DNA of 64,000 nt, from NCBI RefSeq assembly GCF_014648355.1, contig NZ_BMQY01000004.1, forward strand, positions 173,924-237,923. The letters are read 5' to 3'. The notes beneath the pieces were generated by a model, which worked only from the letters and a program-made list of their open reading frames with translations, was not told the origin of the DNA and ran no database searches. The DNA comes from Couchioplanes azureus (lineage in GTDB: Bacteria; Actinomycetota; Actinomycetes; Mycobacteriales; Micromonosporaceae). The position numbers were made by a program, and so were the translations under genes. This document shows positions 16,803-24,609 of this stretch, piece by piece; position 1 is the stretch's first letter; the number at the start of each line of letters is the position of its first letter.

Positions 16803-18464
16803 GTGGATCTGTCGACGCTTCAGCCCGCACCCGCGGCGGCCGGTGCCGCGCCGGCCGTGCCGGGCACACCGCGGCCGGTGCCGCGCTGGGCGTCGGTGGT
16901 GCTCGCCGTCGTGGCGGGCGCCGGGCTGCTGCTGTCGTTCCCGCCGTACGACCTGTGGTGGCTGGCGCCGGTCTCGGTGGCGCTGCTGGCCGCGGCGGCG
17001 CACCGCCGGCGGCTGCGGGCCGGCTTCGGCGCCGGCATGCTCGCCGGGCTGGTGCTGTTCGTGCCGCTGCTGGACTGGACGCACATCGCCGCCGGCTGGC
17101 TGCCGTGGATGCTGCTGGCCGGCGCGCAGGCCGGATACCTGGGCCTGCTCGGCCTGGCGTCGGCGTGGCTGTCGCCGCTGATCGACCGGTTCCGGGCCGC
17201 CTGGCCGCTGGTCGCCGGGCTGCTGTGGGTGACGCAGGAGGCGCTGCGGGACCGGGCGCCGTTCGGCGGGTTCCCCTGGGGGCGGCTGGCGTTCGCCGCG
17301 CAGGACGCGCCGGCGCTGCGGCTGGCCGTGCTCGGCGGCGCACCCCTGGTGACGTTCGCGCTCGCCGCCGCCGGCGGTGCCCTGGTGGCGCTGGCCTGGC
17401 AGGTGGTGCGGACATGGCGCGGCCGGTCCCCGGCGCCGACCGGCGGGGCCCGGGCGTGGTGGGGCGCCGCCGGGTTCGCGCTGGCCGCCGCGGTGCTGCT
17501 GGCCGGTCCGGCGTTCGTGCCGACCGCCGCGCGCGCGGCGCAGACCCGTACGGTCGCGATCGTGCAGGGCAACGTGCCGCGCCTCGGGCTGGACTTCAAC
17601 GCCCAGCGCGCCGCCGTGCTGCTCAACCACGTGCGCGCCACCGAGAGACTCGCCGCCGAGGTGCGCGCGGGCAGCAAGCCGCGGCCGGCGCTGGTGATCT
17701 GGCCGGAGAACTCCAGCGACATCGACCCGCTGCGCGACCAGGACGCGGCGCAGCAGATCGCCCGGGCGGCCGACGCGATCGGCGTGCCGATCCTCGTCGG
17801 CACGGTGCTGCGCGGCGACAAGCCCCGGGAGATCCGCAACGCGGGCCTGCTGTGGATGCCGGTCACCGGACCCGACCTCGATCAGGTGTACGTCAAGCGG
17901 CACCCGGTGCCGTTCGCCGAGTACATGCCGCTTCGTCCCGTCGCCCGGCTGGTCTCCACCAAGGTCGACCTGGTGCAGAACATGCTGGCCGGCAGCACCC
18001 CGGGCGTCATCCGCACCGGGGCGGCGACGATCGGCGACGTGATCTGCTTCGAGGTCGCCTACGACGGCATCGTGCGCGACACGGTGACCGGCGGTGCGCA
18101 GATCCTCGCGGTGCAGACCAACAACGCCACGTTCAACGAGGCGGAGGCCCGCCAGCAGCTCGCGATGGTGCGGCTGCGCGCGGTCGAGCACGGCCGGGAG
18201 GCGCTGATGGTATCGACGGTCGGGGTGTCCGCGTTCGCCGGCGCGGACGGCCGGGTGCACGCCGCCACCGGATTCAATGTGGAGGCCGTGGTCCTGCGCG
18301 AGATGCGAGTGGGCGGACCGCGTACGCTGGCCACTCGTCTGGGACAGTGGCCGGAGCTCGCCATGGTCGCCCTGACCCTGCTCGTCCTGGCCGGGGCGTT
18401 ACCGCTGCGGCGGCGCCGGAGCAGCGACATGACCGACGCACAGGCAAAGACGGAGGAACGGTGA
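16803..18464 (+). CDS. lnt: Apolipoprotein N-acyltransferase
   Basis: A 553-aa integral membrane enzyme that N-acylates the lipoprotein cysteine. Hydrophobic helices occupy about residues 25-250. The carbon-nitrogen hydrolase domain follows, with catalytic triad E302 (VIWPENSSDID), K365 (YVKRHPVPFAEYMP) and C415 (DVICFEVAYDG). It overlaps the ppm1-like gene by GTGA; in mycobacteria the two domains are fused in one protein. GTG start. Confidence 0.94.
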   Translation: MDLSTLQPAPAAAGAAPAVPGTPRPVPRWASVVLAVVAGAGLLLSFPPYDLWWLAPVSVALLAAAAHRRRLRAGFGAGMLAGLVLFVPLLDWTHIAAGWLPWMLLAGAQAGYLGLLGLASAWLSPLIDRFRAAWPLVAGLLWVTQEALRDRAPFGGFPWGRLAFAAQDAPALRLAVLGGAPLVTFALAAAGGALVALAWQVVRTWRGRSPAPTGGARAWWGAAGFALAAAVLLAGPAFVPTAARAAQTRTVAIVQGNVPRLGLDFNAQRAAVLLNHVRATERLAAEVRAGSKPRPALVIWPENSSDIDPLRDQDAAQQIARAADAIGVPILVGTVLRGDKPREIRNAGLLWMPVTGPDLDQVYVKRHPVPFAEYMPLRPVARLVSTKVDLVQNMLAGSTPGVIRTGAATIGDVICFEVAYDGIVRDTVTGGAQILAVQTNNATFNEAEARQQLAMVRLRAVEHGREALMVSTVGVSAFAGADGRVHAATGFNVEAVVLREMRVGGPRTLATRLGQWPELAMVALTLLVLAGALPLRRRRSSDMTDAQAKTEER

Positions 18465-19270
18465 GCGACGCGAACCCGATGGCAGCGGGCTCGGACGGGT
18501 ACCCGGGGGTGGGCCGCGTCCTCGTGGTCATCCCCACCTACAACGAGGCCGACAACCTGCGGTCGATCACCGAGCGGGTGCGCACCGCGGTGCCGTCGGT
18601 CGACATCCTCGTCGCCGACGACAACTCACCCGACGGCACCGGCGCCATCGCCGACGAGATCTCCGCCGCCGACGACCACGTGTTCGTGCTGCACCGCGCC
18701 GGCAAGGAGGGCCTCGGCGCCGCGTACGTCGCGGGATTCGCGTGGGCCAAGGACAAGGGCTACGACGCGGTCGTCGAGATGGACGCCGACGGCTCGCACG
18801 CCCCCGAGGAGCTGCCGAAGCTGCTCGACGCGCTGCGCGACACCGACGCCGTGCTCGGCACCCGCTACATCCCGGGCGGCAGCGTGCACAACTGGCCGCT
18901 GCACCGGCTGCTGCTCTCCCGCGGCGGCAACATCTACATCCGCATGGCGCTGGGCATGCCGTTCAAGGACGCCACCGGCGGCTACCGGGCCTACCGGATG
19001 CCGGTCCTCGACGCGATCGACGTGTCGACGGTCGCCTCGCAGGGCTACTCGTTCCAGGTGGAGCTGGCGTGGCGCACCTACCGGCACGGTTTCCGGATGG
19101 CCGAGGTGCCGATCACGTTCACCGAGCGCGAACACGGCGTCAGCAAGATGAGCGGCAACATCTTCAAGGAACAGCTGCTCAGGGTCACCCTGTGGGGTGC
19201 GGCGGCCCGCAAGGAGACGCTGCTGAACAAGTTCGGGCGTACGCCGAAGCAGCCGTCGACCTGGCCGTGA
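18461..19270 (+). CDS. ppm1: Polyprenol monophosphomannose synthase (GT2)
   Basis: A 269-aa GT-A fold glycosyltransferase of the dolichol-phosphate mannosyltransferase group, making polyprenyl-phosphate-mannose for protein O-mannosylation and lipoglycan synthesis. Motifs are VVIPTYNEADNLRSI, DILVADDNSPDGT, the metal site in EMDADGSHAPEELP and GTRYIPGGSVHNWP. No C-terminal membrane domain is present, so it probably relies on the adjacent Lnt-like protein for membrane association, as in the two-gene arrangement of Streptomyces. Confidence 0.93.
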   Translation: MSDANPMAAGSDGYPGVGRVLVVIPTYNEADNLRSITERVRTAVPSVDILVADDNSPDGTGAIADEISAADDHVFVLHRAGKEGLGAAYVAGFAWAKDKGYDAVVEMDADGSHAPEELPKLLDALRDTDAVLGTRYIPGGSVHNWPLHRLLLSRGGNIYIRMALGMPFKDATGGYRAYRMPVLDAIDVSTVASQGYSFQVELAWRTYRHGFRMAEVPITFTEREHGVSKMSGNIFKEQLLRVTLWGAAARKETLLNKFGRTPKQPSTWP

Positions 19271-19370
19271 CCGTGCGGCCGCGTGTCATGCTGGACAAGC
19301 CGGTGTGACACCGCGGATCTGTCGTCCCGGACTCTGCAGGGGCGCGGGTCGCCGGCGTCGGTGAGGGAGG

Positions 19371-19958
19371 GTGACGGAGTTGCGTCGGATCCTGGCTCTG
19401 CTACCGCTGGGGCTGTTGCTGCTCGCCGCGGCCGAGATCGCCGTGTTCGCCGCGGTGGCGCACGCCCTCGGCGCGGGCTGGGCGGTACTGCTCGTCGCGG
19501 CGTCCAGCATCGCCGGGATGGCGCTGCTGCGCCGTGAGGGCATCCGCGGATGGCGGGCCTTTCGCAGCGCCGCCGAGCAGAGGCGCCCACCGGGCCCGCA
19601 GGTCAGCAACTCGCTCGTCGGCCTGCTCGGCGCGCTGCTGCTGGCCATGCCCGGTTTCGTCTCGGCGGTCGCCGGGCTGCTGCTGATCCTGCCGCCGGGG
19701 CGGATCCTGGCCCGGCGCGGGGTGGAACGCTTCACCGAGCGCCGGGTGCCGTCGGCGGTCGCCGGTGACCTGTTCGGGCCCCGGCGCGTGCGCGTCCACC
19801 AGTCCGACCCGGTCGACGAGCCGGCGCCGGCTTCCTCCACCGGCGCGGCGCCTCTGACCGCCTCGGAATCCGCGACCGGTGCGGCGAAGGCATCCGGCGG
19901 AGGCCGTCCGGGCCCGGTCGTCACCGGCGAGGTCGTCGAGGGCGAGATCATCCGCTGA
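19371..19958 (+). CDS. fxsA: FxsA family membrane protein
   Basis: A 195-aa protein with three to four hydrophobic segments within residues 5-115 and the FxsA core: aromatic-poor TM1-TM2, GMALLRREGIRGWRAF, then NSLVGLLGALLLAMPGFVSAVAG with PPGRILARR. The C-terminal 70 residues are a hydrophilic, low-complexity extension. FxsA is a cytoplasmic membrane protein named from exclusion of phage T7 in E. coli; its role here is unknown. GTG start. Confidence 0.88.
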   Translation: MTELRRILALLPLGLLLLAAAEIAVFAAVAHALGAGWAVLLVAASSIAGMALLRREGIRGWRAFRSAAEQRRPPGPQVSNSLVGLLGALLLAMPGFVSAVAGLLLILPPGRILARRGVERFTERRVPSAVAGDLFGPRRVRVHQSDPVDEPAPASSTGAAPLTASESATGAAKASGGGRPGPVVTGEVVEGEIIR

Positions 19959-19991
19959 TCGGGCGGCCGCGTCCGCGGTCGTCTCCCGCGT

Positions 19992-20052
19992 CGTCCACCC
20001 GGTGTCCCGCTTCGTCCACCCGGTGTGTCGCGCTTTGTCCAGCCCGTTCGGG
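19992..20052. repeat. Imperfect tandem repeat (about 21 bp x 3)
   Basis: CGTCCACCCGGTGTCCCGCTT at 19992 is repeated with small changes at 20013 and in decayed form at 20036. It lies between the convergent fxsA and rbpA genes. Confidence 0.6.
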
Positions 20053-20112
20053 CGGGCACAGCAAATCGCCGTCCCGCCCTCGTCCGGCGGAACGGCGACC
20101 AGATGCCGTGGA

Positions 20113-20451
20113 TCAACGACCGCGGCGGGTGCGAACCTCCTGCAGCCGCTCGTTGAGGATGTCCTCCAGCTCCGAGATCGACCGCCGCTCCAGCAGCATG
20201 TCCCAGTGGGTGCGCGGCGGCTTCGCCTTCTTCTGCTCCGGCTCGTTGCCGTCGACCAGTCGCGCGACGCTGCCGTCGAACTTGCACTCCCAGGTGATCG
20301 GCACCTCGGCATCGACGGCGAACGGCACCTCGAACTGGTGACCCTTCACGCACAGGTACTCGCGGGTCTGCCGGGGGGCCAGCTCCGTGTTGCGGTCGGA
20401 CTCGTAGCTGACTGCGCCAAGTCGGCTGCCGCGCAGCATGCGTTCGCCCAT
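20113..20451 (-). CDS. rbpA: RNA polymerase-binding protein RbpA
   Basis: A 112-aa actinobacterial transcription factor that binds the primary sigma factor and stabilises open complexes. It has the conserved N-terminus MGERMLRGSRLGAVSYESD, the RbpA core domain with a zinc-site-like C-V-K-G-H...W-E-C arrangement, and the sigma-interacting C-terminus ERRSISELEDILNERL. The ATG at 20451 has AGGGGAAAG eight bases upstream. A sigma-R-type promoter lies about 40 bp upstream, so oxidative (thiol) stress induction is expected. Confidence 0.96.
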   Translation of the reverse strand: MGERMLRGSRLGAVSYESDRNTELAPRQTREYLCVKGHQFEVPFAVDAEVPITWECKFDGSVARLVDGNEPEQKKAKPPRTHWDMLLERRSISELEDILNERLQEVRTRRGR

Positions 20452-20493
20452 GATCGGCTTTCCCCTCGCTCGTGGTGCTGCTTCCGTTGGTGT

Positions 20494-20519
20494 AACGAAA
20501 GGGGCGGTCGCGAGATTCC
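20494..20519 (-). promoter_or_regulatory. Sigma-R-type promoter of rbpA
   Basis: On the minus strand GGAAT (20519-20515) is followed after exactly 18 bases by GTT (20496-20494). This matches the GGAAT-N18-GTT class recognised by SigR in Streptomyces, where rbpA is a known SigR target. Confidence 0.8.
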
Positions 20520-20602
20520 TGGCGACCGCCGTGTGTGTCGGCGGTGTTAACGCTTCGAGCGTAACCGGCACCGTCCCCTATCGGCCGCCTCGGCCCGTCC
20601 TG

Positions 20603-20622
20603 AAGTGGACCTTGGTCCACTT
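20603..20622. promoter_or_regulatory. 20-bp palindrome, candidate operator
   Basis: AAGTGGACC-TT-GGTCCACTT, nine perfect pairs around two bases, in the 520-bp gap between the coiled-coil gene and rbpA. It lies about 100 bp upstream of the sigma-R promoter. There is no T-run, so an operator is more likely than a terminator. The rest of the gap (20623-20971) shows only proline-codon-rich sequence without a supported gene. Confidence 0.5.
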
Positions 20623-20971
20623 TACGGGACAATGCGAGATCTACGGATAGTGCGATGTCGGTCACGCCGGACCAGGGCCCCGCTCGCCGACCGGCACCGG
20701 ACGACAGACCCGCCGTCAACCTGCCGCCCCAGCCTATCCCGCCCCGACCAGCCCGCCGGCCGCGCCCCGCCGCTCGGCCCGCCGTGCCCGCTCTGCCACG
20801 TCCCGCGCCCGGCCGCCCGGCGCCTGCCCTCCACGCCCCCCCCGCCGCGCCCACGTCCACCGCCAGCGCCCGGCGGCGGTCTCGTCGGCCCCGGGCTGCG
20901 GCGAGTGCTCTAACGGTCCCGGCCGAGTGCTGCGAGCGCTCTGTCAGTCTCAGCTGAGGGCCGCGAGTGCT

Positions 20972-22417
20972 TCATCGGTGCGACCCGAGTGCCGCCAGGG
21001 CCGAGGCCAGGTCGCTGACCTGGGCCGACAGCTGCGCCACCCGGTCCTGCGCGGCGTCCACGTCCGCACGCGCCGTTTCCAGCCGCCGCCGCAGCTCCGC
21101 GGCGTCGCGTTCGGCGGCCTCCCGGACCGCGGCCAGCTCGGCCGTCGCCCGTTCCCGCGCCTGCCGCTCACGGTCCTCCCCGGCCCGCGCCTCGGCGAGC
21201 GCACGCTGAGCGGATGCGGACTCCTCCGCCGCCCGTGCCGCCTGGGCGCGCGCCTCGGTGGCCTGTGCCGCGGCCCGCTCGGCGTCGGCGCGGGCGGCGG
21301 CCAGGGCCGCCGTGGCCTCGTCCCGGGCCGCGAGCGCCTCGTCCCGTGTTGCCCGCGCCTCGTCCCGCTCGCGCAGGGCCGCCTCGCGTGCCGCGTTCGC
21401 GTCGTCGCGGTCGCTCCGGGCCGTGCGCAGGTCGGCCAGCGCCTGGTCCAGCTCCCGGGCACGGGTGGCGGACTCGTGGCGGGTGTCGGTCAGCTCCCGG
21501 CGTACGGAATCGGTCTGGTGACGGGCCTCGTCGCGCTCCTGGCGCATCCCGTCGGTCTCGCGGCGGGCCGCGTCGCGGTCCGCCTCCGCGCGCATCCGCA
21601 GCGCGGCGGCGGCGTGGGCCTCGGCCTGCGCCTCGTCGCGGGCCGCGACCGCCTGCCGGGCGTCCGCCGCGGCGGCCTCGGCCAGCCGGTGGGCCGCCTG
21701 CGCCGCCTGCAGCGCCTCGTCGCGTTCCGCGCGGGCGGCCAGGGCCTCCTGCACGGCGGTGGCGGCAGCGTCGGCGGCCCGGTCGGCGTCGCGGCGGGCG
21801 TCGTCGCGCTCGGTGTGTGCGGCCGCGACCTGCCGCGACGTCTCGGCGCGCACCTCGGCGACCTGCCGCTCGACCCCGGCCGGCGACATCTCGGCGTGCA
21901 GGGCCTCGCTGAGCGTGCCGACGAACTGATCGAGGCGGTCGACGAGCTCCCAGGTGCGAGCCACCTGCCCGGCCAGCCCCGGCGAGGAACGGTGCCGCAT
22001 CCGGACGTTGCGCGAGGCGCGCTGGCACTCACCGTCGTTGTCCCGGCAGTAGCGGAACGGCCGTCCGGCCGACGCCCGCTGCGGCACGGGCCGGCCGCAG
22101 TGCGCACACGGCCGCGTCTCCGGCGCCGGCTCCGCCGTGCCCCGCGCGGCGAAGGTCACCGTGCCCATCTGACCAGGCTCGGCCGTGCCGCCCGGAACGG
22201 GCTCGACCGTGCCCATCTGACCAGGCTCGGCCGTGCCGCGCTTCGCCCCTTCACCGCGCGGCACATCTCCGGTCGCCGTGTCGGCGGGAGCCGCATCTTG
22301 CGGCACCAGGACTCGAGGCGCGGCGGTGCGCTCCGGCGGCTCGCCGGGGATCGCCACGGTCAGCACGGCCTGTTTCGGCACCGGCCGCGTCGTCGGGGAA
22401 ACATCGTCTTCTGCCAT
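20972..22417 (-). CDS. Zinc-ribbon plus long coiled-coil protein
   Basis: A 481-aa protein with three parts. Residues 1-100 are low-complexity and contain a repeated GTAEPGQMGTV unit. Then comes a Cys cluster, PCAHCGRPVPQ ... YCRDNDGECQRASRN, that looks like a zinc ribbon. Residues about 150-481 are almost uninterrupted Ala/Arg/Glu heptad sequence, a predicted coiled coil of roughly 330 residues. Similar architectures occur in actinomycete cytoskeletal or KfrA-like DNA-binding proteins. No specific function is recognised. ATG start. Confidence 0.75.
   Translation of the reverse strand: MAEDDVSPTTRPVPKQAVLTVAIPGEPPERTAAPRVLVPQDAAPADTATGDVPRGEGAKRGTAEPGQMGTVEPVPGGTAEPGQMGTVTFAARGTAEPAPETRPCAHCGRPVPQRASAGRPFRYCRDNDGECQRASRNVRMRHRSSPGLAGQVARTWELVDRLDQFVGTLSEALHAEMSPAGVERQVAEVRAETSRQVAAAHTERDDARRDADRAADAAATAVQEALAARAERDEALQAAQAAHRLAEAAAADARQAVAARDEAQAEAHAAAALRMRAEADRDAARRETDGMRQERDEARHQTDSVRRELTDTRHESATRARELDQALADLRTARSDRDDANAAREAALRERDEARATRDEALAARDEATAALAAARADAERAAAQATEARAQAARAAEESASAQRALAEARAGEDRERQARERATAELAAVREAAERDAAELRRRLETARADVDAAQDRVAQLSAQVSDLASALAALGSHR
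22158..22238. repeat. Direct repeat inside the coiled-coil gene
   Basis: Two identical 33-bp copies (22158-22190 and 22206-22238), 48 bp apart. They encode the repeated TAEPGQMGTV segment in the N-terminal linker. Confidence 0.85.
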
Positions 22418-22755
22418 CGCGACCCGACCCTAGCGCCACCCGCCGACAACATCCGGCCACCGCGCCGAGCGCCCGGCACGGTGGCGGGTCCGCGCAGGTG
22501 GCGGGCCCGGCGAAGACGGTTCTTCCGCAGGTGCGGGGTCTTTCACGGTGGCGGGTCGCCGGAAGACGAGTCTTCTCGGGCGAAAGGTCTCTCCGGGGCA
22601 GAGGATCTTCCCGGATGACGGGTCTTCGCCAGGGAGCCAGGGGACATCGCGGACTTCGACCTGCGCACGGTGAGGCACACCGAACCGTCACACGGTTGGC
22701 CGCCCGGGGGCTGGTCGCCCGGGGCTGGTCGGCACGGGCGGTCATGCCACGGCGG
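22418..22755. other. Intergenic region with GAAGAC/GTCTTC motifs
   Basis: 338 bp without a credible gene. Between 22510 and 22630 it carries several GAAGAC, GTCTTC and GGTCTY words, including the palindrome GAAGAC-GA-GTCTTC at 22562-22575. It lies upstream of the coiled-coil gene and downstream of the phosphatase gene. Confidence 0.5.
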
Positions 22756-23307
22756 TCACCCCGCGGCGGGGAAGTGCAGATGCCAGCGATTCGTCCGGTA
22801 CGTGAGCCGGGTCAGCGACAGCGGCGCCACGTCCAGGCGCCAGATGCCGTCGTCCGGGAGTGCGAGGGCGTGGGCGATCGCCGCTCGTACGACGAGGGGG
22901 TGTGCGACGGCCACGACCCGCTGGCCGGCCATCGCGTCCAGCCAGGTGCCGGTCCTGTCGCGGACCGTGGCCAGCGACTCGCCGCCGTGCGGCGCCGATC
23001 GGACATCGGTCAGCCACCGCTGCACGCCGGCGGGGTCGGCCGTGGACACCTCGTCGAGGCTGCGGCCGTTCCACTCACCGAAGTCGGGGTCGGCCAGCGC
23101 GCGTTCGACGGCCGCCGAATGGCCGAGCGCCTGCGCGGTCTCGCGGGCCGCCCGGGACGGCGCGCACACCCACAGGTCGCCGCGGCTGAGCGGGGACATG
23201 GCGAGGGCGGCCCGCCGGCCACCCTCGTCGATGTCGTCGTCGCCACCGAAGTGCGCGCCCCGCAGGGCCGCTGTCGGGGCGTGTGCGAGCAGCCGCAGGC
23301 CACTCAC
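22756..23307 (-). CDS. Histidine phosphatase family protein (cobalt operon)
   Basis: A 183-aa phosphoglycerate-mutase-like phosphatase. The catalytic RHG motif is altered to LLAHAPTAALR, keeping His but not the preceding Arg. FGEWNGRS, HGGESLATV and the second histidine in VAVAHPLVVR are present. A GTG start overlaps the cbtA stop (GTGA), so it belongs to the riboswitch-controlled cobalt operon. A role in cobalamin assembly, like alpha-ribazole phosphatase, is plausible but not shown. Confidence 0.82.
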   Translation of the reverse strand: MSGLRLLAHAPTAALRGAHFGGDDDIDEGGRRAALAMSPLSRGDLWVCAPSRAARETAQALGHSAAVERALADPDFGEWNGRSLDEVSTADPAGVQRWLTDVRSAPHGGESLATVRDRTGTWLDAMAGQRVVAVAHPLVVRAAIAHALALPDDGIWRLDVAPLSLTRLTYRTNRWHLHFPAAG

Positions 23308-24119
23308 ACCGGCACGGACTCCGTCCTCTTGCCCGCCGCCACGGCCTCGCTCGGCGCGGGACGCGGCAGCAGGGCGGTGAAGGCCAGGCCGAGCATCGTC
23401 CAGAGCGTCACCTGGGTGCCCAGCGAGGTCACCCGGAAGTTCCACAACAGGCTCGGCGGGAACGTCTCCGGCACCTCGTCGATGTTGGGCAGCAGTACGT
23501 AACCCACCACGACGACCGCCAGGAAAGCGCCCAGGCCCGCGGCCGCACGGACCCAGTCCGCGGCGCCGGCGCGGGGGGCGCGGGCCGCGACCACCGCCGC
23601 CCAGACGGCCACCAGCCCGATCACCACGATCGACACGTAACTGATCGTGCGCTGGTCGATGGTCGCCGGGTCACCGACGGCGGGTGGATTCGGCGGATAT
23701 TTCACGAACGGCACCAGAACCATGCCCAGCAACGCCGCGCCGGCCAGGCCCAGCGCGGCATGGGAGTCACGCTCGGTGCGCAGCCGCCGGCGCAGCAGCG
23801 TGTACGCCGTGGCGAGCAGGCCGCCCATCGCCGCGCCGAACAGGGCGGTGGCCAGGAACAGGCCGCCCTTCTGGCCGGTGCGCGACACCAGGGCGTCCTC
23901 GCCGTGATGGTCGGCGGCGGCCGGTGCCCCGGACGCCGCCGCGGAGGCCGCCTCGGCGTGTGCCGCGGCCTCCTCGATCGCGATCGCCGCCTCCACCTTC
24001 GGCTCGCCCAGCGCGTACGCGAAGGCACCGGCGAGCAGCCCGGCGAGGAGACCCGCCAGCAGGCCCCGCACCAGGAGGGCCCCGTAGGTCGGCGCCGTGC
24101 GACCCGGCGTCAGTGACAC
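23304..24119 (-). CDS. cbtA: Cobalt transporter subunit CbtA
   Basis: A 271-aa membrane protein with about five to six hydrophobic segments, starting with GALLVRGLLAGLLAGLLAGA and including YVSIVVIGLVAVWAAVVAA. It matches the CbtA family of predicted cobalt uptake permeases. An acidic/His-containing loop (ADHHGEDALVS) lies between helices 1 and 2. The GTG start at 24119 overlaps the cbtB stop by ten bases. Control by the upstream cobalamin riboswitch supports a cobalt role. Confidence 0.9.
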   Translation of the reverse strand: MSLTPGRTAPTYGALLVRGLLAGLLAGLLAGAFAYALGEPKVEAAIAIEEAAAHAEAASAAASGAPAAADHHGEDALVSRTGQKGGLFLATALFGAAMGGLLATAYTLLRRRLRTERDSHAALGLAGAALLGMVLVPFVKYPPNPPAVGDPATIDQRTISYVSIVVIGLVAVWAAVVAARAPRAGAADWVRAAAGLGAFLAVVVVGYVLLPNIDEVPETFPPSLLWNFRVTSLGTQVTLWTMLGLAFTALLPRPAPSEAVAAGKRTESVPV

Positions 24120-24313
24120 GGGACGCCGAGCAGGTGACGGCCGTCGTGCATGAGCTCGTGCAGGAATGCCCCGTTCTGGGAGACCGCGCCCTGGTCGAAC
24201 GCGACCAGGTAGGCGAGCAGCAGCAGGGTTGCCACGACGCCGGACGCAGCCCCCAGCACGCGGGGGGAGATGGCGGTGGGGCGCAGCGGGCGAACCGTCT
24301 GGATCTTGGGCAT
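24110..24313 (-). CDS. cbtB: Cobalt transporter subunit CbtB
   Basis: A 67-aa protein with one transmembrane segment (VLGAASGVVATLLLLAYLVAF) and a C-terminal histidine cluster, HELMHDGRHLLGVPCH, likely to bind cobalt. This is the standard CbtB layout. It is the first gene after the cobalamin riboswitch. AAGGAGG lies eleven bases before the ATG, a rather long spacing that suits riboswitch masking of the ribosome-binding site. Confidence 0.92.
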   Translation of the reverse strand: MPKIQTVRPLRPTAISPRVLGAASGVVATLLLLAYLVAFDQGAVSQNGAFLHELMHDGRHLLGVPCH

Positions 24314-24349
24314 AACGGAGAAGACCTCCTTGCGGGATGACGCGTCCCG

Positions 24350-24475
24350 ATCGACAGGCCTGCGGCGCGTGAGCGTCCTGACTCACGGATCCGGCGGATC
24401 CGTTCACAGTGGCGCGACCGCACCGGAGTTGCACCGGTTTCCCTCGCGACGCCGCAGATGGTCCCCACAACCTAG
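24350..24475 (-). promoter_or_regulatory. Cobalamin riboswitch
   Basis: On the minus strand the closing stem CTGCGGCG (24457-24450) pairs with CGCCGCAG (24367-24360). Between them lie the family signatures GGGAAACCGGTGCAACTCCG, GCGCCACTGTGAA and GAGTCAGGACGCTCA. A GGGA...TCCC hairpin and the AAGGAGG of cbtB follow, so translational control is likely. B12 binding should repress cobalt uptake. Confidence 0.95.
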
Positions 24476-24609
24476 CGGCGCGCCGGTGAAGCGGTCAATC
24501 GAGGTCCCCCGCACACCAATTCCGACGATCTGCCTACCGTCCCGCCGTGGATCTCCACCGCAGGTCCCGGGCCGGTAGCATCCCACCCGGTCGTGACACA
24601 GGAGTGAGC

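Noticed and set aside
20655-20957. 100-aa proline-rich frame upstream of the rbpA promoter
   Set aside because: No ribosome-binding site, repetitive Pro/Arg/Ala composition typical of GC-rich non-coding DNA, no recognisable domain.
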